A stretch of 64,000 nt of DNA from Gossypium raimondii (lineage: Eukaryota; Streptophyta; Magnoliopsida; Malvales; Malvaceae): positions 2,604,001 through 2,668,000 of the forward strand of contig NC_068572.1 in assembly GCF_025698545.1 (NCBI RefSeq), read 5' to 3'. A program made the position numbers and the translations under genes. Below the pieces are notes generated by a model. It had not been told where the DNA came from. It did not search any database and was given only the letters and a program-made list of their open reading frames with translations. Of the stretch, positions 23,291-36,564 are shown piece after piece. Numbering within the stretch: the first letter of the stretch is position 1; every line of letters begins with the position of its first letter.

Positions 23291-23877
23291 TAATTGACAT
23301 ATTATAAAAATACTGTTATTATCTTAATTATATTACTTACGTTCTAACGATTTATCGACCTATTCCATACACGTGTCAAATCGGAAAAATAATACAACAA
23401 TTCGTAAAAAAATCCGTGTTTCTGCAAATAAATAAGAAAATAATGATTTGAATGTTTCAAAATTCAATTTTAAACCGAAAAAATAAAAATTTAGGGGCAA
23501 AAAAGGATCTTTTTCGATGAAAACTGCGGCAAACCACCTTCGGCTGTTTGTCACCGCGTAGATCTCGAAAAGTTATTCGAAATAAAAAAAATCGTCTCAA
23601 TTGGACAACCGAGCCAAAAGTTATGGCCTTTCAAAGTTTTTTCAAGCTAAAAAACATAAACTGTTCATGCCACGTCAGCAAATCGCGCCCTCAAGGACGC
23701 GATTTGTGTCCACGTCAGTAAATCGTGCTGACGTGGACACGATTTCCTGATGCATACCCTGACATCGCGCTGACGTGGACGCGATTTCGCGGAAAATGGC
23801 CCATTCCGGTAAATAATCAAAAAATCGGCCCATTTCGGTAAATTTAAAAAAATGGCTTTTTTTGGTAATTTGCCCCT
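23291..23877. mobile_element. Transposon-like fragment abutting RNase III copy B
   Basis: The stretch 23655-23800 contains repeated, alternately oriented motifs such as GACGTGGACGCGATTT and CACGTCAGCAAATCGCG. Beyond it, CATTTCGGTAAATTT-like phrases resemble the AT-rich ends of MULEs in this window. It ends at GGTAATTTGCCCC, where homology to copy A begins. No TIR pair was resolved. It replaces whatever lay more than about 90 bp upstream of the start codon in copy A. Confidence 0.5.
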
Positions 23878-23967
23878 TTATTTTCTACCAAAACCTACTT
23901 TCTGCTAAATTATTGGGATTGCTTGGATTCTAAGCGAAGTCTCATTATTCGATCACTGTACTTCACC

Positions 23968-26374
23968 ATGGAACACCACTTCACCCAACTCGACGACGGC
24001 GCCTCCGCCGACGTCAAACCGGCATCTAATTTTGGAGCGGCGGTTGCGACGGTGCTCCTAGCTTTGCTTTTACAAATATTTTGGCGTTGCTGTCGCTCAA
24101 TTTGCCATAATCATGTCAAGAAATACAAGTTTTCTTCTTCTTCCGCCGCTAACATGGACCCGTCGATAATCGCCGCCGTGGAGAAGATCCTTAAATACAC
24201 GTTTAAAGACAAAAGACTCTGAAGAAGCCTTGACGCACTCTTCGTGTGCCAAGACATGTCGTCGAAAGACCTGGAGTTCATTGGGGACGCGCGCTCGGCT
24301 TGGCATTGCTACCTATTTCTTCTGTTGGGAACCGCATGATGAACCTCGACCAGCTTACGTTGTTCAATAAAAGTGTAAGCAACGAGAGACTGGCGCTCGT
24401 GGCGGCTAGGCATGAGCTTGACCGGTTCGTCAGGAGCAAAGACACTGCTCCTCTTAACCGCAATGTAAGCATAAACTGTTACTTCTCCTCCAATTTTCAG
24501 TTTTTTTTCTATGTTTATTCACTTTTTTTCATTAATACCTTTTATTGTTTTAAAACATAATTTAATAAAATTTGTACTCGAGAATTTTCTTTAAAGAGTA
24601 TTAAACTCCTTAATATTCGATATGAATTATTCAAAAATTTTGAAAATTTGAAAATTATCAAATTAATCAGATTTTTTAACATTTATCGGATTAAATTGAT
24701 TTTAAAGAGAGAGAAGAAAAACATGTCCAAAGGTTCTTGACAGCTTACAATAAGTTTTCTTATCCTTATATATAATATATATGCCGTCCTGTGTTAATAT
24801 TTGTTAGGCCTAATCTCTTTATTCAATTCAATTAGATGTTAATTTAATGTAAATGAACCATAATAATGTAAACCTATTTATAATATATAATTTAATTTAA
24901 TGTAAAATTTTCAGATTTGACAGGAAAAGACTTTTAGCTGGGCAAGCTTTCTCGCTCAATCAGCAAAGCACGTCTAACTGGACGCCTTTTCTTTCTCTAT
25001 CCACGATTTGTTTAGGGTTTCTTTTAGCTTTTAAGGGTTAGAGTTTAGAGGTTTTTTAAAGATTTTTATTTAGGGTTTGTAATGGTTTTTAAAATTTAAG
25101 GTTTAAGATTTAGGAAATTATTATTTTAGGATTTTTTTTAATTTTTAACATTTTTATATATTCTTTAGAATTTTTTTATGATATTTATATTTGGTGAAAA
25201 ATATAAATTTTAGAATTGTTTTCAACAGATGTGACAGTAAAGTGCGTCCAACTGAAGGCGTTTTCTTGTCAAATATGTTAAGATGTATTTTCCTTCTCTC
25301 TCCAAAATCAATCTAATCTGACAAATTTCGAAAAACATGACCTAATCCGATAATTTTTCAAAATTTTCAGCATTTTGGGTAATTCACTCTCGGTAGAGCT
25401 ATATAATTTCAATTAATCAAAATGTAATACATTAAGCCCATGATATATATATCTTATTGGCTGAAGGTTAGGGAGTATGTAAAGGCAGTTAAACAAGGAG
25501 ATGATCATAAAAACTTGACAGTTCGAAGTCCAGATATCTTGGCTGCTATTGTCGAAGCTCTAGCCGGTGCTGTTTATTTAGATCTCAATTTTGATCTCAC
25601 CAAGCTGTGGACGGTACGGTTCTTTCGTTTATTCTTTATTCGGTTAATATAATTTTTGACCCTGCAGTTCAAGGACCAAAAACTATATTATCCCTTTCTG
25701 AGTGGGGATTGCAAGCATGCAACACCACATGCATGGAGATTAGTTCATCATCAAATGTACACTTTATATGATGATATTGGCAGATATTTAAAGATGTATT
25801 AATGATAGATGAAATTACGGTGCCCAACGATTTTGAATCTTCTGAGATTAATGGAGCACAAACTGAGCTATATGGATTGTGTGGCAAGAGAAACTGGGGA
25901 AAACCAGTTTACAGGTTGCATATATATAAAGTTTTTTACTCTTTATATTTTTATTTTCAGGAATTAAGTCTCTCTACTTTCTAAATTTTAAAATGCAAAT
26001 TCAATTGTTAACACAGTTAAATTTATTGGTGACCCACTAGTTAGAACCTGAATTTAACAAAATATTATTAACTATGTTAACAGTTAGACCTGGATATAGG
26101 GACTAAATTCCGAATTTACAAAGGGTATAGGAACTTTTAGCATATTTTATTTTATTTTTTTCCTGAAAAATATCCAGTCATTTGTGTCCTTTGCCTTGGT
26201 GTTTTTTACTTACAGCCTAGTGAAAGCTGACCGTTGCCAATACGAAATGAAATATGTATATTCAGTTGAAGTTGAAACAGACGCTGGTGTTTGCCGCCAC
26301 AAGGGTGATGAAAAATCAACCCCAAAAGATGCCCGTAACTCTGCTGCTTACCTTTTGCTTCGTTCCCTGCAATA
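23968..26374 (+). pseudogene. RNase III-like protein, frameshifted second copy
   Basis: This is a duplicate of the gene at 13229-15464 with the same four-exon layout: exon 1 about 23968-24463, exon 2 about 25467-25613, exon 3 about 25784-25910, exon 4 from about 26216 to 26374. Exon 1 opens identically (MEHHFTQLDD), including the hydrophobic segment, and has an extra in-frame SSSAA-containing 18 bp before the catalytic domain. Several 1-bp indels then break the frame. The first, in the AAAGACAAAAGACTC region near 24220, gives an immediate stop; others lie in and after the LEFIGDA signature. Exons 2-4 keep open frames (DILAAIVEALAGAVYLD; GLCGKRNWGKPVYS), but the first acid of the D-x-x-E motif is Ala here. 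The upstream region is replaced by transposon sequence. I infer a dead copy; a partial transcript is possible. Confidence 0.88.
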
Positions 26375-27279
26375 ATTTTCTATTATATGAGTCTCTTGGA
26401 TCATATCTATGGGGTATATGAATAATATTATCGAATTTGGGTGAGTGTGGAATATGAATACATATCCGTTACTGTTATACACCATTCGAAAATTGATACC
26501 CTCGTGTACTCATATTGGTATATGCGTGTTGGATTTTACTCTAGAAGCAACATATATTGGCAATTTAGGCAGCTTTAGATTGCGACTTTGATGTTGTGGT
26601 ACCTTTGGATAGTAAATTTGTAGTCTGAAAATTTCTGATCGTTGAGCAATGATGGTTCTTGAACCAAGAAAACAGTTTTTTTTTTCCCCTTTAAACCCAA
26701 CGAACCATAGTTGTATTTGTAATTGAGGGATAAATCATTCCGGAGGTATATGGATTGTGTGATTGGTTCGATTTTGTCGTTTCAAATATGCTTATTGATC
26801 GGGGTGGGCGTCAATTCATCCATCGATCTCTTGATTAGAATGTCAATTGTTGGTCTGTTTTATACCATCTGTACACCATATACTTTAATTTCATTTTATG
26901 TTATTTGGCGATGTTTATAGAATCAGATCTATGGTTGAATCAATCTAACCACTTATTTTAACTTGATTAGCTTATCTAGTTCAAATTAAATAAATTATTA
27001 AAAAATATAAAACTATATTCAATCGTTTCACGGATTATCCAGGTTTTGCCTTATGTACCAACCAGCTCAATTTGAACAACTTTGCACAAACACTTTAGTT
27101 TGATTTATGCTATTTCAGGTTTTCCTTTCAAAAATAAAAGATTAAACTCAGCTATTGGTACATATATTATGCTGTAAGTTGTGGATTTAATCTTTATACT
27201 TTAATTTTGTTATTTTTAGATTTTTAATTTTAGAATTTTAAAATTTTAATCATGATCGGATGTTAGCTATTAAATTCCT
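26375..27279. other. 3' flank of RNase III copy B
   Basis: Matches 15465-16372 almost throughout, so it belongs to the duplicated unit. It ends at TAAATTCCT, the target site of the large TIR element that follows. No gene is seen. Confidence 0.8.
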
Positions 27280-30200
27280 AGGTAAATTATATAGATAGTC
27301 ACTCCACTATTTTTTTTTTCATTTTAGGCACTCAAAATAAAAAGAAAATTGCAATTTAAGCACCCATGTTACATATTTCAATCATTTTGGTCACTCTTGT
27401 TAAAATCACAAACGACAAGCTGACGTGGTAGATAAAAAAATTAGTATCATAATAAATTTTGTCCTCAACTTCTACATATTAAATCGATTTAGTTATAATT
27501 TTAAAATATTATCAATTTTATCCTAATTTAAAAATGCCCCATCCCTCTCCCCCACCGGACCTCTCCCTCCACTTTTCCTTATTCCATGAAAAAACTCAAG
27601 GTTGAGGCATCCTCTGAAATTTACAAAAGCAATTTAACAAGGCATTATAACATTAGGATTACATGCTACGTTTTTCATCCAATGATCCTACATTTCTATA
27701 TCCATCAATTAAGGACAATATCCGATAATAAGCCAATCTATTTCATTTGTCCCCCCCAAAAAAAAACATATACTTGCAAAGTGTCTAATTCGCCTTCTTT
27801 GCGTATACTATCTATGACTATATACAACTAGGTGATACCACCCTTTGTCTCAACAAAATGAGTACCTTGAGGATACGACTAGAATCAAAGTGCATTCTAT
27901 CATAAAACAAAATAATGCACAAATATACAATAAAATTCACTTATATGCCAAAATCCTTTTTTAGGTTTTCGCCCATGTGAAGTATTCCTGTGTTAATTGA
28001 GTAACATGTTTTAAACTACCCAAAATCTTAGATTGGTGTCAAGCTCATATGAAACAAAATTACAATCCTCTGATCATTCCATTGGTCTTGCCAAATGATT
28101 TTACACCCAAATTTCTTATTTAAATCATCTAAAAAATTGTTGTTGTTACTATTATATTTGGTCCCAAATGGGAACCTTATCACGTAGAGTGCAAAAAAAA
28201 AAAGAGAAAAAAAAATAAAAGTGTAGGTAATAGGAGAGTTAAAGGATGGTGGAAATAAAATAGGGTATGAGAAATTTGAAAGAAAAGAAGAAAATGGTTG
28301 AGGTTTTTAAAAAGAAAAACATGGTAGTAAACAAAATAATGGAATACTTGAAATTGCAACTAAATAATTTTCGTCTCCAAAAGCAGCAGTAGCAGAGAGG
28401 GAGAGGGAATGGGACGGTGGTGGGGGGGAGGGGGTGCAACATCCCGATACTTGACTCGATCATCAGATCCGAGCTACAGGATGCCATATTCCTTGTCGAA
28501 GCAACTACGATAATTATATTCAATTACATATCATTAAACATTTAAATATAAGTATCACATGTGTATAATACAATATATAATCATTTTTGGGTCATACGCG
28601 AGCTTACGAAAGCTCTTTTGTTACCCTAAGATTGAAATAGAACCAAATTGTAAAGATTCCAAAGTATGGGGTTGACGTCGCGACTTTGGGGGTTCTTTGT
28701 CGCGGTTGCGACGCAACAAACTGACTTGGCTCATCGCGGCATTGAAAGTATGTTATGCGACGTAACTCTCTGTTTAATCTCATCACGATATTGAGAGGAC
28801 GTCGTCGCAATATGATCGACTATTTCCCAAAGGTCCAATTTGGTACAAGTTGGAATAACCTAAAATAACACATAAACATTCAATTACAGTCAATTCAACA
28901 ACATATCAAGTATATTCAAACCAAAATATGTCAAAACGGTACCTCATGATAACATTAATCAACCAATTTCCAAATCGACATTTATGATACAAAACTGACT
29001 TAAACCCTAGGTACATCCAAAATACTAATAAAAAAGGAACTTTACAAACATTAATGTGTCGGAGATCGCTTATTGGATGCTGGAATCACTTCTCGTAATC
29101 TCGAGATGTACCTATACCTGCGCATAGAAAAACAAACTGTGTGCTAGCGATAAAGCTCTGTGGTATTTCCATGATTCAAGTCAATAAACACACAAGTTTA
29201 ACTGATGCATACATCTAATTCAAACTCAATATACAACCTATTCTCATGCAATTTCATGTCAAAAACTTCTATTACTACTTAAGTATACATATATTCATTC
29301 TTATACACCAATTCACTATGAATGCACCTACATTTGCCTTTTCTCATTCGTTGCATATAGTATTTAACTAATTCATATTGAGAACTATAGGCATACATAT
29401 ATTATTTCATCTACCATCATCAACATATATATAATTTTATGCCAACATTTCAACCATTTCCGAGCCTATTGGCTCATTATTATTCAATTGGCCCTTAAGG
29501 CTCGTTTTCAACTCATTTCGCATAATCTTTCACATGCTGTCGAAATTCACATTTCAGTTCACATACCATTTAATCAATTCATGTTTTATAACAATATTAA
29601 CCAGACACGGACTTAGAATGGATATGCGGATCCGTCACCCAGGGTTGTCTGACAATGATGACGCTAAATGTAACACCCCTTACTCGTGTTCCTTGCCGAA
29701 ACAGAGTATGAGGTATTAGTAGAACTCAAACACTTATAAATTACTTTTTTATATAAAAAAATTCGGCAGTATTTCTGCTTGTTTTTACATAAAACCCCCT
29801 GCAACTTTCCAAAAACAATTTCAAACAACTTCAATATTTCCAACCAATTACAGATATATGTTCAGACATAATTTTTCCATTAATAATCACGAACATATTA
29901 AACCGAACAATACTATATATATATTTATACCACATCACATAAAGTCATCTATACATGCCATATTTCAAAAATATTAATTACAAAATACCCAAAAAGTTGA
30001 TGATAGTGTGGATGATTTCCTGACTTCGTCCAAATTCCGAGCTGGCTTATGTCACTATAATCAAGGGAAAATAAAATTGAGTAAGCATATAGCTTAGTAA
30101 GTAAACATATGACAAATAAATAAATTCCTCACATGATTACATAGTAACATTATTTTAATCATACATAAATTTCAAGGTTCGTTTAATTTCCAGCAAACTG

Positions 30201-30889
30201 TCTTTCTGTGTCACAGATGAAAATTTATTTTTATCTGGAGCTACAGGACTCCAAATTAAGTTCCGTAAATTTTTCCCAAAACTAGACTCATATACCTTTC
30301 CACCATAAAATTTTCAGAATTTTTTATTTAGCCAATTAGTACAGTTTATTCTTTAAAAATTCCCATATTTCACTGCCTGACGGTTCTGACCTCCCTTTAC
30401 TAAAATTTAATTAACTCCCTGTAAAAAATTATAAAAATGTTCTTGTTTGTTTCTGCTAAAAATATACTCATTAAGGAATCCAGCATATAAATTTCAGGCC
30501 ATAATTATTTTTGTACAATTTTTGGTGATTTTCCAAACTTGGAATAGGGGATTTCGAAATTAATCTAGCCCTTTCTCAAATAAATTCAAATATCCCCAAA
30601 TATACAACTCTTTTGCTTGCTCTGTTTCTTTTATATGAAAATAGACTCATTCAGCTTCAATTTCATATATTATTCAACCTCTAATTCATTTTCCATCATT
30701 TATGGTGATTTTTCAAAGTTGCCAAACTACTGTTGTTCAAAATAGTTTTGTATTTAAATTGTTTCTTTTGTATTTTTGATATTTCCTCCCATCTTATACA
30801 TGGGTCGATTAAGTATCAAACCCAATACTCCTCCCATAAACTTGTCCACCACATATAAATATTCACTTTCCTAATTTACTCGTTGAATA

Positions 30890-31290
30890 CTCGGAATGTT
30901 AACCGTTATCGGTGGATTCAGCACTTAACAACCACCAGTGATTCGGGGAATCAACACTTAGCAACCCCTTTCACATTCAAAGATATGGTGGAATCAGCAC
31001 TTAGCAACCACCAATGATTCGGAGAATCAGCACTTAGCAACCCCTTAGGGGAATCAGCACTTAGCAACCCCATTCACATTTAAAATACGGTGGGATCAGC
31101 ACTTAGCAACCACCAATGAATCGGGGAATCAGCACTTAGCAATCCCTTTGGGAATCAACACTTAGCAACCCCCTTTATATTCAAAGATACGGTGGAATCA
31201 GCATTTTGCAACCACCAATGAGTTAGGGAATCAGCACCTAGCAACCCCTTGGGGGAATCAGAACTTAGCAACCCCCTTTATATTCAATGT
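30890..31290. repeat. Tandem subrepeats in the family A 3' LTR
   Basis: Repeated modules with AATCAGCACTTAGCAACC and AAAGATATGGTGGAATCAGC, homologous to 20460-20935 but in a different arrangement. Such arrays expand and contract independently in each LTR copy. Confidence 0.9.
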
Positions 31291-32485
31291 ACTCCGGATT
31301 ATTCCGAGTGTTCAACCAGAACTCATATTTTCAACATTTTACCACATTTCCCAACTTAACCACATTTTTAGAATCTTGCCGAATATTTATTCTATGTTCT
31401 ATTAAATCCCAACATATATTGAATAATATCAAAATAATGCATTAAATCACATGTTTACTTACCTCGGTGCAAAATATCGTAATTTTGCAATTTACTCCAC
31501 TATCTTCTCTTTTCCCTGTTTGAGGTAGTCTTCTCGTCTTTCTTGATCTATAATAGCAAATTTAACTCATTTAATGTTCAAATTTAATAAAATAGCCCTC
31601 CACCCAACTTTTTGAAAAATTACAATTTTGCCCCCAAACTTTTACATATTTACACTTTTGTCCCTAAGCTCGAAAATTAAAATTCATCTCTTATTCTTAT
31701 GTTTTATGACATGCTGAACAATTTTCCCTTCTATAAGAACATCAAATTCTCACTCTAACACACACTTTTGAACATTAGGTATTCTTACCGATTATGTCAA
31801 TTTACCCGTTTTCGTTTAAAATCGCTTAGCAAAAGTTGTTTAACATAATTTCTAGCTTCATATCCCACCATAAAACAGCAAAATAAACACTTTTCACCTA
31901 TGGGTATTTTTCCAAATATAAACCCTAGGTTAAATTATTGCTAGAATAAGCTAAATTAAGTTACTAGGACTCCAAAAACGTAAAGAACATTAAAAACGGG
32001 GCTTGGAATCACTTACTATTGAGCTTGGAAGCTTAAAAACCCTAACTATGGCTTCCCCCTTGCTGATTTCGTTCATCATGAAGAAGATGAGCACATTTTG
32101 CCATCTTTTTCCCTTTTTAATTCTTTTTATTACTAAATGACTAAAATGCCCCCATTTAAAAAAATCTATTTCACCCATTTCTTATGTCTATTTTTGTCCA
32201 TCAATTAACTAATGGTCTAATTACCACATAAGTACCCCCAATTTATAATTTCATAACAATTAGACACTTCTAACATGTAGAACTCAACTTTTGCACTTTT
32301 TACAATTTAGTCCTTTTGACTAAATTAAATGCCCAAACGTCGAAATTTTCGAACGAAATTTTTACGAAATTTTTCCGTGAAATTGTAGACCATAAAAATA
32401 TAATGATAATCATATTTTCTCTCGTCAGATTTGTGGTCCCGAAACCACTGTTCCGACTAGGCCCAGAATCGAGCTATTACAATTC

Positions 32486-33600
32486 TCCCCCCTTAAGGAT
32501 TTTCATCCCCGAAAATCTTACCGAAAAAGAGGTTTGGGTATTGTTTCCTCATAACTTCCTCCGGTTCCCACGTAGCCTCTTCCTTTCCATGTTTTTGCCA
32601 CAACACTTTCACTAAGGCTACACTTTTATTCTTTAACTGTTTGACCTCTCGAGCCAGAATCTTTATCGGTTCTTCCTCATAAGTCATATTTGGTCGAACT
32701 TCAATCTCTGTAGGAGAAACTATATCTGAAGGATCCAAACGATAGCGTCGCAACATCGATACATGAAATACATTATGTATCATTTCCAACTCTACCGGTA
32801 AAGCTAACCGATAAGCTACAGGTCCAATTCTTTCAATAACTTTATACGGTCCAATAAAACGTGGACTCAATTTGCCTTTACAACCAAATCTCAGAATCTT
32901 CTTCCATGGAGATACTTTCAAGAACACTTTATCACCCACTTGAAACTCAATTTCTTTCCTCTTTAAATCCGCATATGACTTTTGCCGATCTGAAGCAGCT
33001 TTTAAACAATCACGGATTATTTTCACTTTTTCTTCAGTTTCTTTCACCAAGTCAATTCCATGAATCCGGTTGTCACCGAGTTCTGTCCAATATAAAGGAG
33101 TTCTACACTTATGCCCATATAATGCTTCATACGGTGCCATTCGTATACTTGACTGATAGCTATTGTTGTGAGCAAATTCAACCAATGGTAGATATTGCTA
33201 CCAACTGCCTTCAAATTCTAAAATACATTCAAGAACTTGAATCACTCTTTCTGATTGCCCGTCAGTTTACGGATGGAACGCAGTACTAAAGTTCAATTTT
33301 GTACCCAAAGCTTCCTACAACTTTATCCAAAACCTCAATGTAAACCTCGGATCTCTATCTGATATAATAGACTTTGGCACCTCGTGTAATCTCACTATTT
33401 CAGCAACATAGAACTCCGCCAACCTATCAAGTGAGTAATCAATGCGTAACGAAATGAAATGGGCTGACTTTGTCAGTCTATCAACAATTACCCAAATAGC
33501 ATCCTTCTTCTTTAGAGTTAAAGGCAATCTTGTCACAAAATCCATCGTGATACTTCCCACTTCCACTCTGGAATCATTACCGGCTGAAGTAAACCCGATG
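32486..33600 (-). pseudogene. Gypsy pol remnant: integrase C-terminal half and chromodomain
   Basis: Two minus-strand open frames belong to one polyprotein. Frame 33566-33315 covers part of the integrase core (DFVTRLP, then IWVIVDRLTKSAHF and ISDRDPRFT). Frame 33185-32493 covers the rest of integrase (VEFAHNNSYQSSIRMAPYEA, then PRFIGPYKVIERIGPVAYRL and HNVFHVSMLRRY) and a C-terminal chromodomain (KVLWQKHGKEEATWE). The two frames are separated by a short stretch with a frame break or stop near 33190-33310. Upstream pol and gag are absent. The chromodomain assigns it to the chromovirus lineage (Tekay-like by memory). It is not capable of activity. Confidence 0.9.
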
Positions 33601-35481
33601 GTACTTGATGCTCAGCTTTCACTTATTGACCATAAAAATATAATGATAATCATATTTTCTCTCGTCAAATTTGTGGTCCCGAAACCACTGTTCCGACTAG
33701 GCCCAGAATCGGGCTATTACACTAAACATGTACATACTGCTACACTAGATTGCCCGGCAATGATGGCTTTCACAATTTGATTATCCTGTCATCCCAGTTT
33801 GCCCGACAAAGATGGTTTGCAATCAATATCTCAACCCTGTGGCATATTAACTATATCCAAACTAGTCGAATAGTTAATAAGTAACTAATTTCTAAATTAG
33901 TTATATATTCCAATTCATGAATCACTATTTTAAATACATCAATATTTCATCATTTCAACTCATCATATAACATGTTTCAACACAATTTCACACCAATTAT
34001 TGTATATCCATTAAAACATGTTACTTTGTATTCTATTCAATTTAGTCCATATCTCGATATCCAATCTCAATCATAACAATTCAAACCAAGTGACCATTTT
34101 CAACTCACCTAAATATCATATAATGCAAAATAACATGAATATACAATAATTAAATTTATTCTGAATCATAGAAATACAAACTAAAAGCTTGTGTCACTCG
34201 TGTCAACTATTGCCTTTCCCTTCCCTCTCGACGGTTCAGCATTGTCTTTAGGTACGAATGATAATTCAACAATGACACAATATCAAATTCCATCCAAATC
34301 ACATTCAAATACCAAACATATTTTTCAATTTATTCAATTTAGTCCCTAAACTTGGGACAAACAAAACTTTCAATCTAAAGCTTCGGATTGAAATTCGATT
34401 TCACATGTATTCATTAGGGACCTCATATTTTTATTCCTACCAAAATTTTATAATATTTTTCATTTTATTCAATTTGGTCCTTGTACTAAACGAACAATTG
34501 CTTTGCAATTTAGTCCTTTTCATAATCTAAGCTTAATTCCTATCAATTTCACACCTAATTCACCCAATTCTCAACAATGAAAACTTTCTAAAACTTTAAC
34601 AGTTTATCAATTTGGTACATGGGCTAGCTAAATCAAGCTCTCATGATCTCAAATCTATAAAAGTTACAAGAAAAATGACTTAGTTTTCTTACCAATTTAG
34701 TGGTCGAATATTGGATCAACTTAAAGTTATCTTCTTTGATTTGTTTCTATGCATGGACGGTAAGAGATGAGGAAAGTGATGACATTTTCCCACTAACTTT
34801 CCTTATTTATACCGTAATTGATCTTAATTAATATATTTAATCATGTTTTATTTACTTAATTTACTTTTAATTTTAAACTAATTGCCTATCATCATTACCA
34901 TCCACTAATACATGCCAAATTTTGGTTTATTTACCATTTTGATCTTTTAGATAATTGCTATCTAGGTCCTCAAACCTTTTTCTAATTAAAATCTATAGTG
35001 ATTATCCTTTTACAACTTAGTCCCTAGTCCTTAATTAACCACAATTTTGGCTAAATTACTTAACTAAATTTCAATTAATCTATATTCTAACTCCGTAAAT
35101 ATCCCTATTTTATATTTATGGATTCGGTTTACATAAATGAAATCCCAAAACTGCATTTTCTGACACAACTAGAAATCGGGGGAGAGGAACGGGGGTGGAG
35201 GATTTTGAAATTAGGATCAAATTGAGAATATTTATAAATGTTAAGGGATTTTTTTAAATTATGACTGAATTGATATAATATGTAAAATTTGAGGGATAAA
35301 TTTGTTATTATACCAATTTCTAGTTGCCACATTAGCTTATCGTTTGTGATTTTAACGAGAGTGACCAAAATGACCGAACTATGTAACATGAGTGCTTAAA
35401 TTGCAAACTTTTTATTTTGGATGCCTAAAATGAAAATTTTTATAGTTGGGTGACTATCTGTGTAGTTTACTCTAAATTCAT

Positions 35482-36189
35482 TAAGTTAAATCATGCTATT
35501 TACAAATTTGATGCGACAAACATATTATCGCATGTATAATGTCATTTCAGCTTATTATTTTCACATGTTACACAAAAAGCCAGTTAATATATATAGATTT
35601 AATGAATGTCGTCGTATTGAGACTAAGATTTCGAAATTCGAAAAATATAGCGACCGAGAATAATCCAATTGGAAAACATGAACTAAAATCTATAACTTTA
35701 GGCATAATACAAGACTAATATCGAAGTTAACCAAACCGATTTAATTATTACCGTTTAGTCGAACTAAAAATCAAAAAGTATAGAGATTAGAATTAATCAT
35801 TTCAAAATTACAAGATTAAAATTGATCAAATTAAAGTACAAATATTAAATCCATAATTTATGTAAAATATTGGGTCTAATAGCAGAATTTAACCAAAATA
35901 AAATAGTTGAGTAACGTGCAAAAAGAATCTATCCATTTACGTTATACTAAACATTCAAAATCCAATTATTGTATACGCAAACTTTTCTTTTCATTAATTC
36001 CTTTAAGTTTAATAAATCAATATCGTTTATAAACAAAAAATTAAATTAAATTAAATTAAAGATTTAGGTGATGTGGGATAGATTTTTTACAGAAAATATA
36101 CTATAGTTTTCAATTTTTACAATATTTTTGTTAGTGGAGAGTAAGAAGTAGCATATTAATTTACATTCTTGACCACAATCTTAATTTAT
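35482..36189. other. AT-rich intergenic DNA without visible features
   Basis: There is no open frame of note and no inverted or tandem structure was recognised. It begins right after the target site of the TIR element. Confidence 0.6.
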
Positions 36190-36520
36190 ATCGGGAGTCG
36201 AAGTATATTTTATCCTCTTTGTTTTTATATATTAGACTAAAGAGTAAATAAGTCTTTTTGTTAAAAATTTCATCCTTTTTTACTATTAAAAACTAGTTAT
36301 TATATGTCTGAATGAGATACACGTGGCATGCCACGTGTAACTGTTTGGTTATTTTGTCAGTCAATCCAATTTTTAACGGTAGAAATCGATGAAATTTTTA
36401 ACAGACAAGATTAGTTTGATTTTTAATCTAATGTACAGGGACTAATTTACCCATTTTTTGAGTAAAATGGATCAAATGTAATCTGACTTTTAGTCTAGGG
36501 GTTTCAATAGTACTTTTACC
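36190..36520. mobile_element. MITE of the GST-intron family, left end degraded
   Basis: The right end TAGTACTTTTACC (to 36520) and the inner TTTAACAGACAAG / TTGATTTTTAATCTAATG parts match the family at 3112-3434. The left end is recognisable only from about GGGAGTCGAAGTATATTTTA. It sits in tandem with another family member at 36565. Confidence 0.65.
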
Positions 36521-36564
36521 TTTTCTGACCCATTAAGACTTGTGTTAACTATATTTTTTTTGTC

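Larger units (their letters stand above)
29664..33726 (-). mobile_element. Internally deleted Gypsy element, family A, with TSD
   Basis: The element spans 29669-33721, flanked by the TSD CTAAA (29664-29668 and 33722-33726). It lies on the minus strand. The complete 3' LTR is 29669-32481 (2813 bp). The adjoining minus-strand purine tract AAGGGGGGAGAAT (about 32483-32495) is the polypurine tract. A pol 3' portion follows, to about 33600. Then comes only the first 95 bp or so of the 5' LTR (about 33627-33721). Most of the 5' LTR, gag, protease, reverse transcriptase and RNase H are gone. The chromodomain in the remnant places family A among chromoviruses and gives the orientation of the two solo LTRs. 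Confidence 0.92.
28435..35177 (+). mobile_element. LTR (family C), probably solo, interrupted by a Gypsy element
   Basis: It starts TGCAACATCCCGATACTTG at 28435 and resumes after the nested element at 33727, ending near 35177; without the insertion it is about 2.7 kb. A related fragment in inverse orientation lies at 53925-54221. The flanks at both proposed ends are GGGGG, but the site is G-rich and the right end does not read CA, so the right boundary is uncertain. No internal region, gag or pol is seen. GTCGCGACTTTGG and GTCGCGGTTGCGACG lie at about 28676-28720. Confidence 0.55.
27271..35481. mobile_element. TIR element (MULE type) enlarged by nested LTR elements
   Basis: The left end 27280 to about 27565 is the imperfect inverted repeat of about 35190-35472. 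Both arms share TTTTGGTCACTC, GTTAAAATCACAAACGA and CATTTTAGGCA-like stretches and run outward to AGGTAAATTAT and GTAGTTTACTC. The flanks carry TAAATTCCT (27271-27279) and TAAATTCAT (35473-35481), eight of nine matching, which fits a 9-bp MULE TSD. The interior holds about 0.9 kb of non-coding sequence and an LTR element that itself holds a Gypsy remnant. No transposase is seen, so this is a non-autonomous element of roughly 1.4 kb swollen by insertions. Confidence 0.8.

Noticed and set aside
32861-33289. 142-aa plus-strand frame
   Set aside because: Antisense shadow of the Gypsy integrase.
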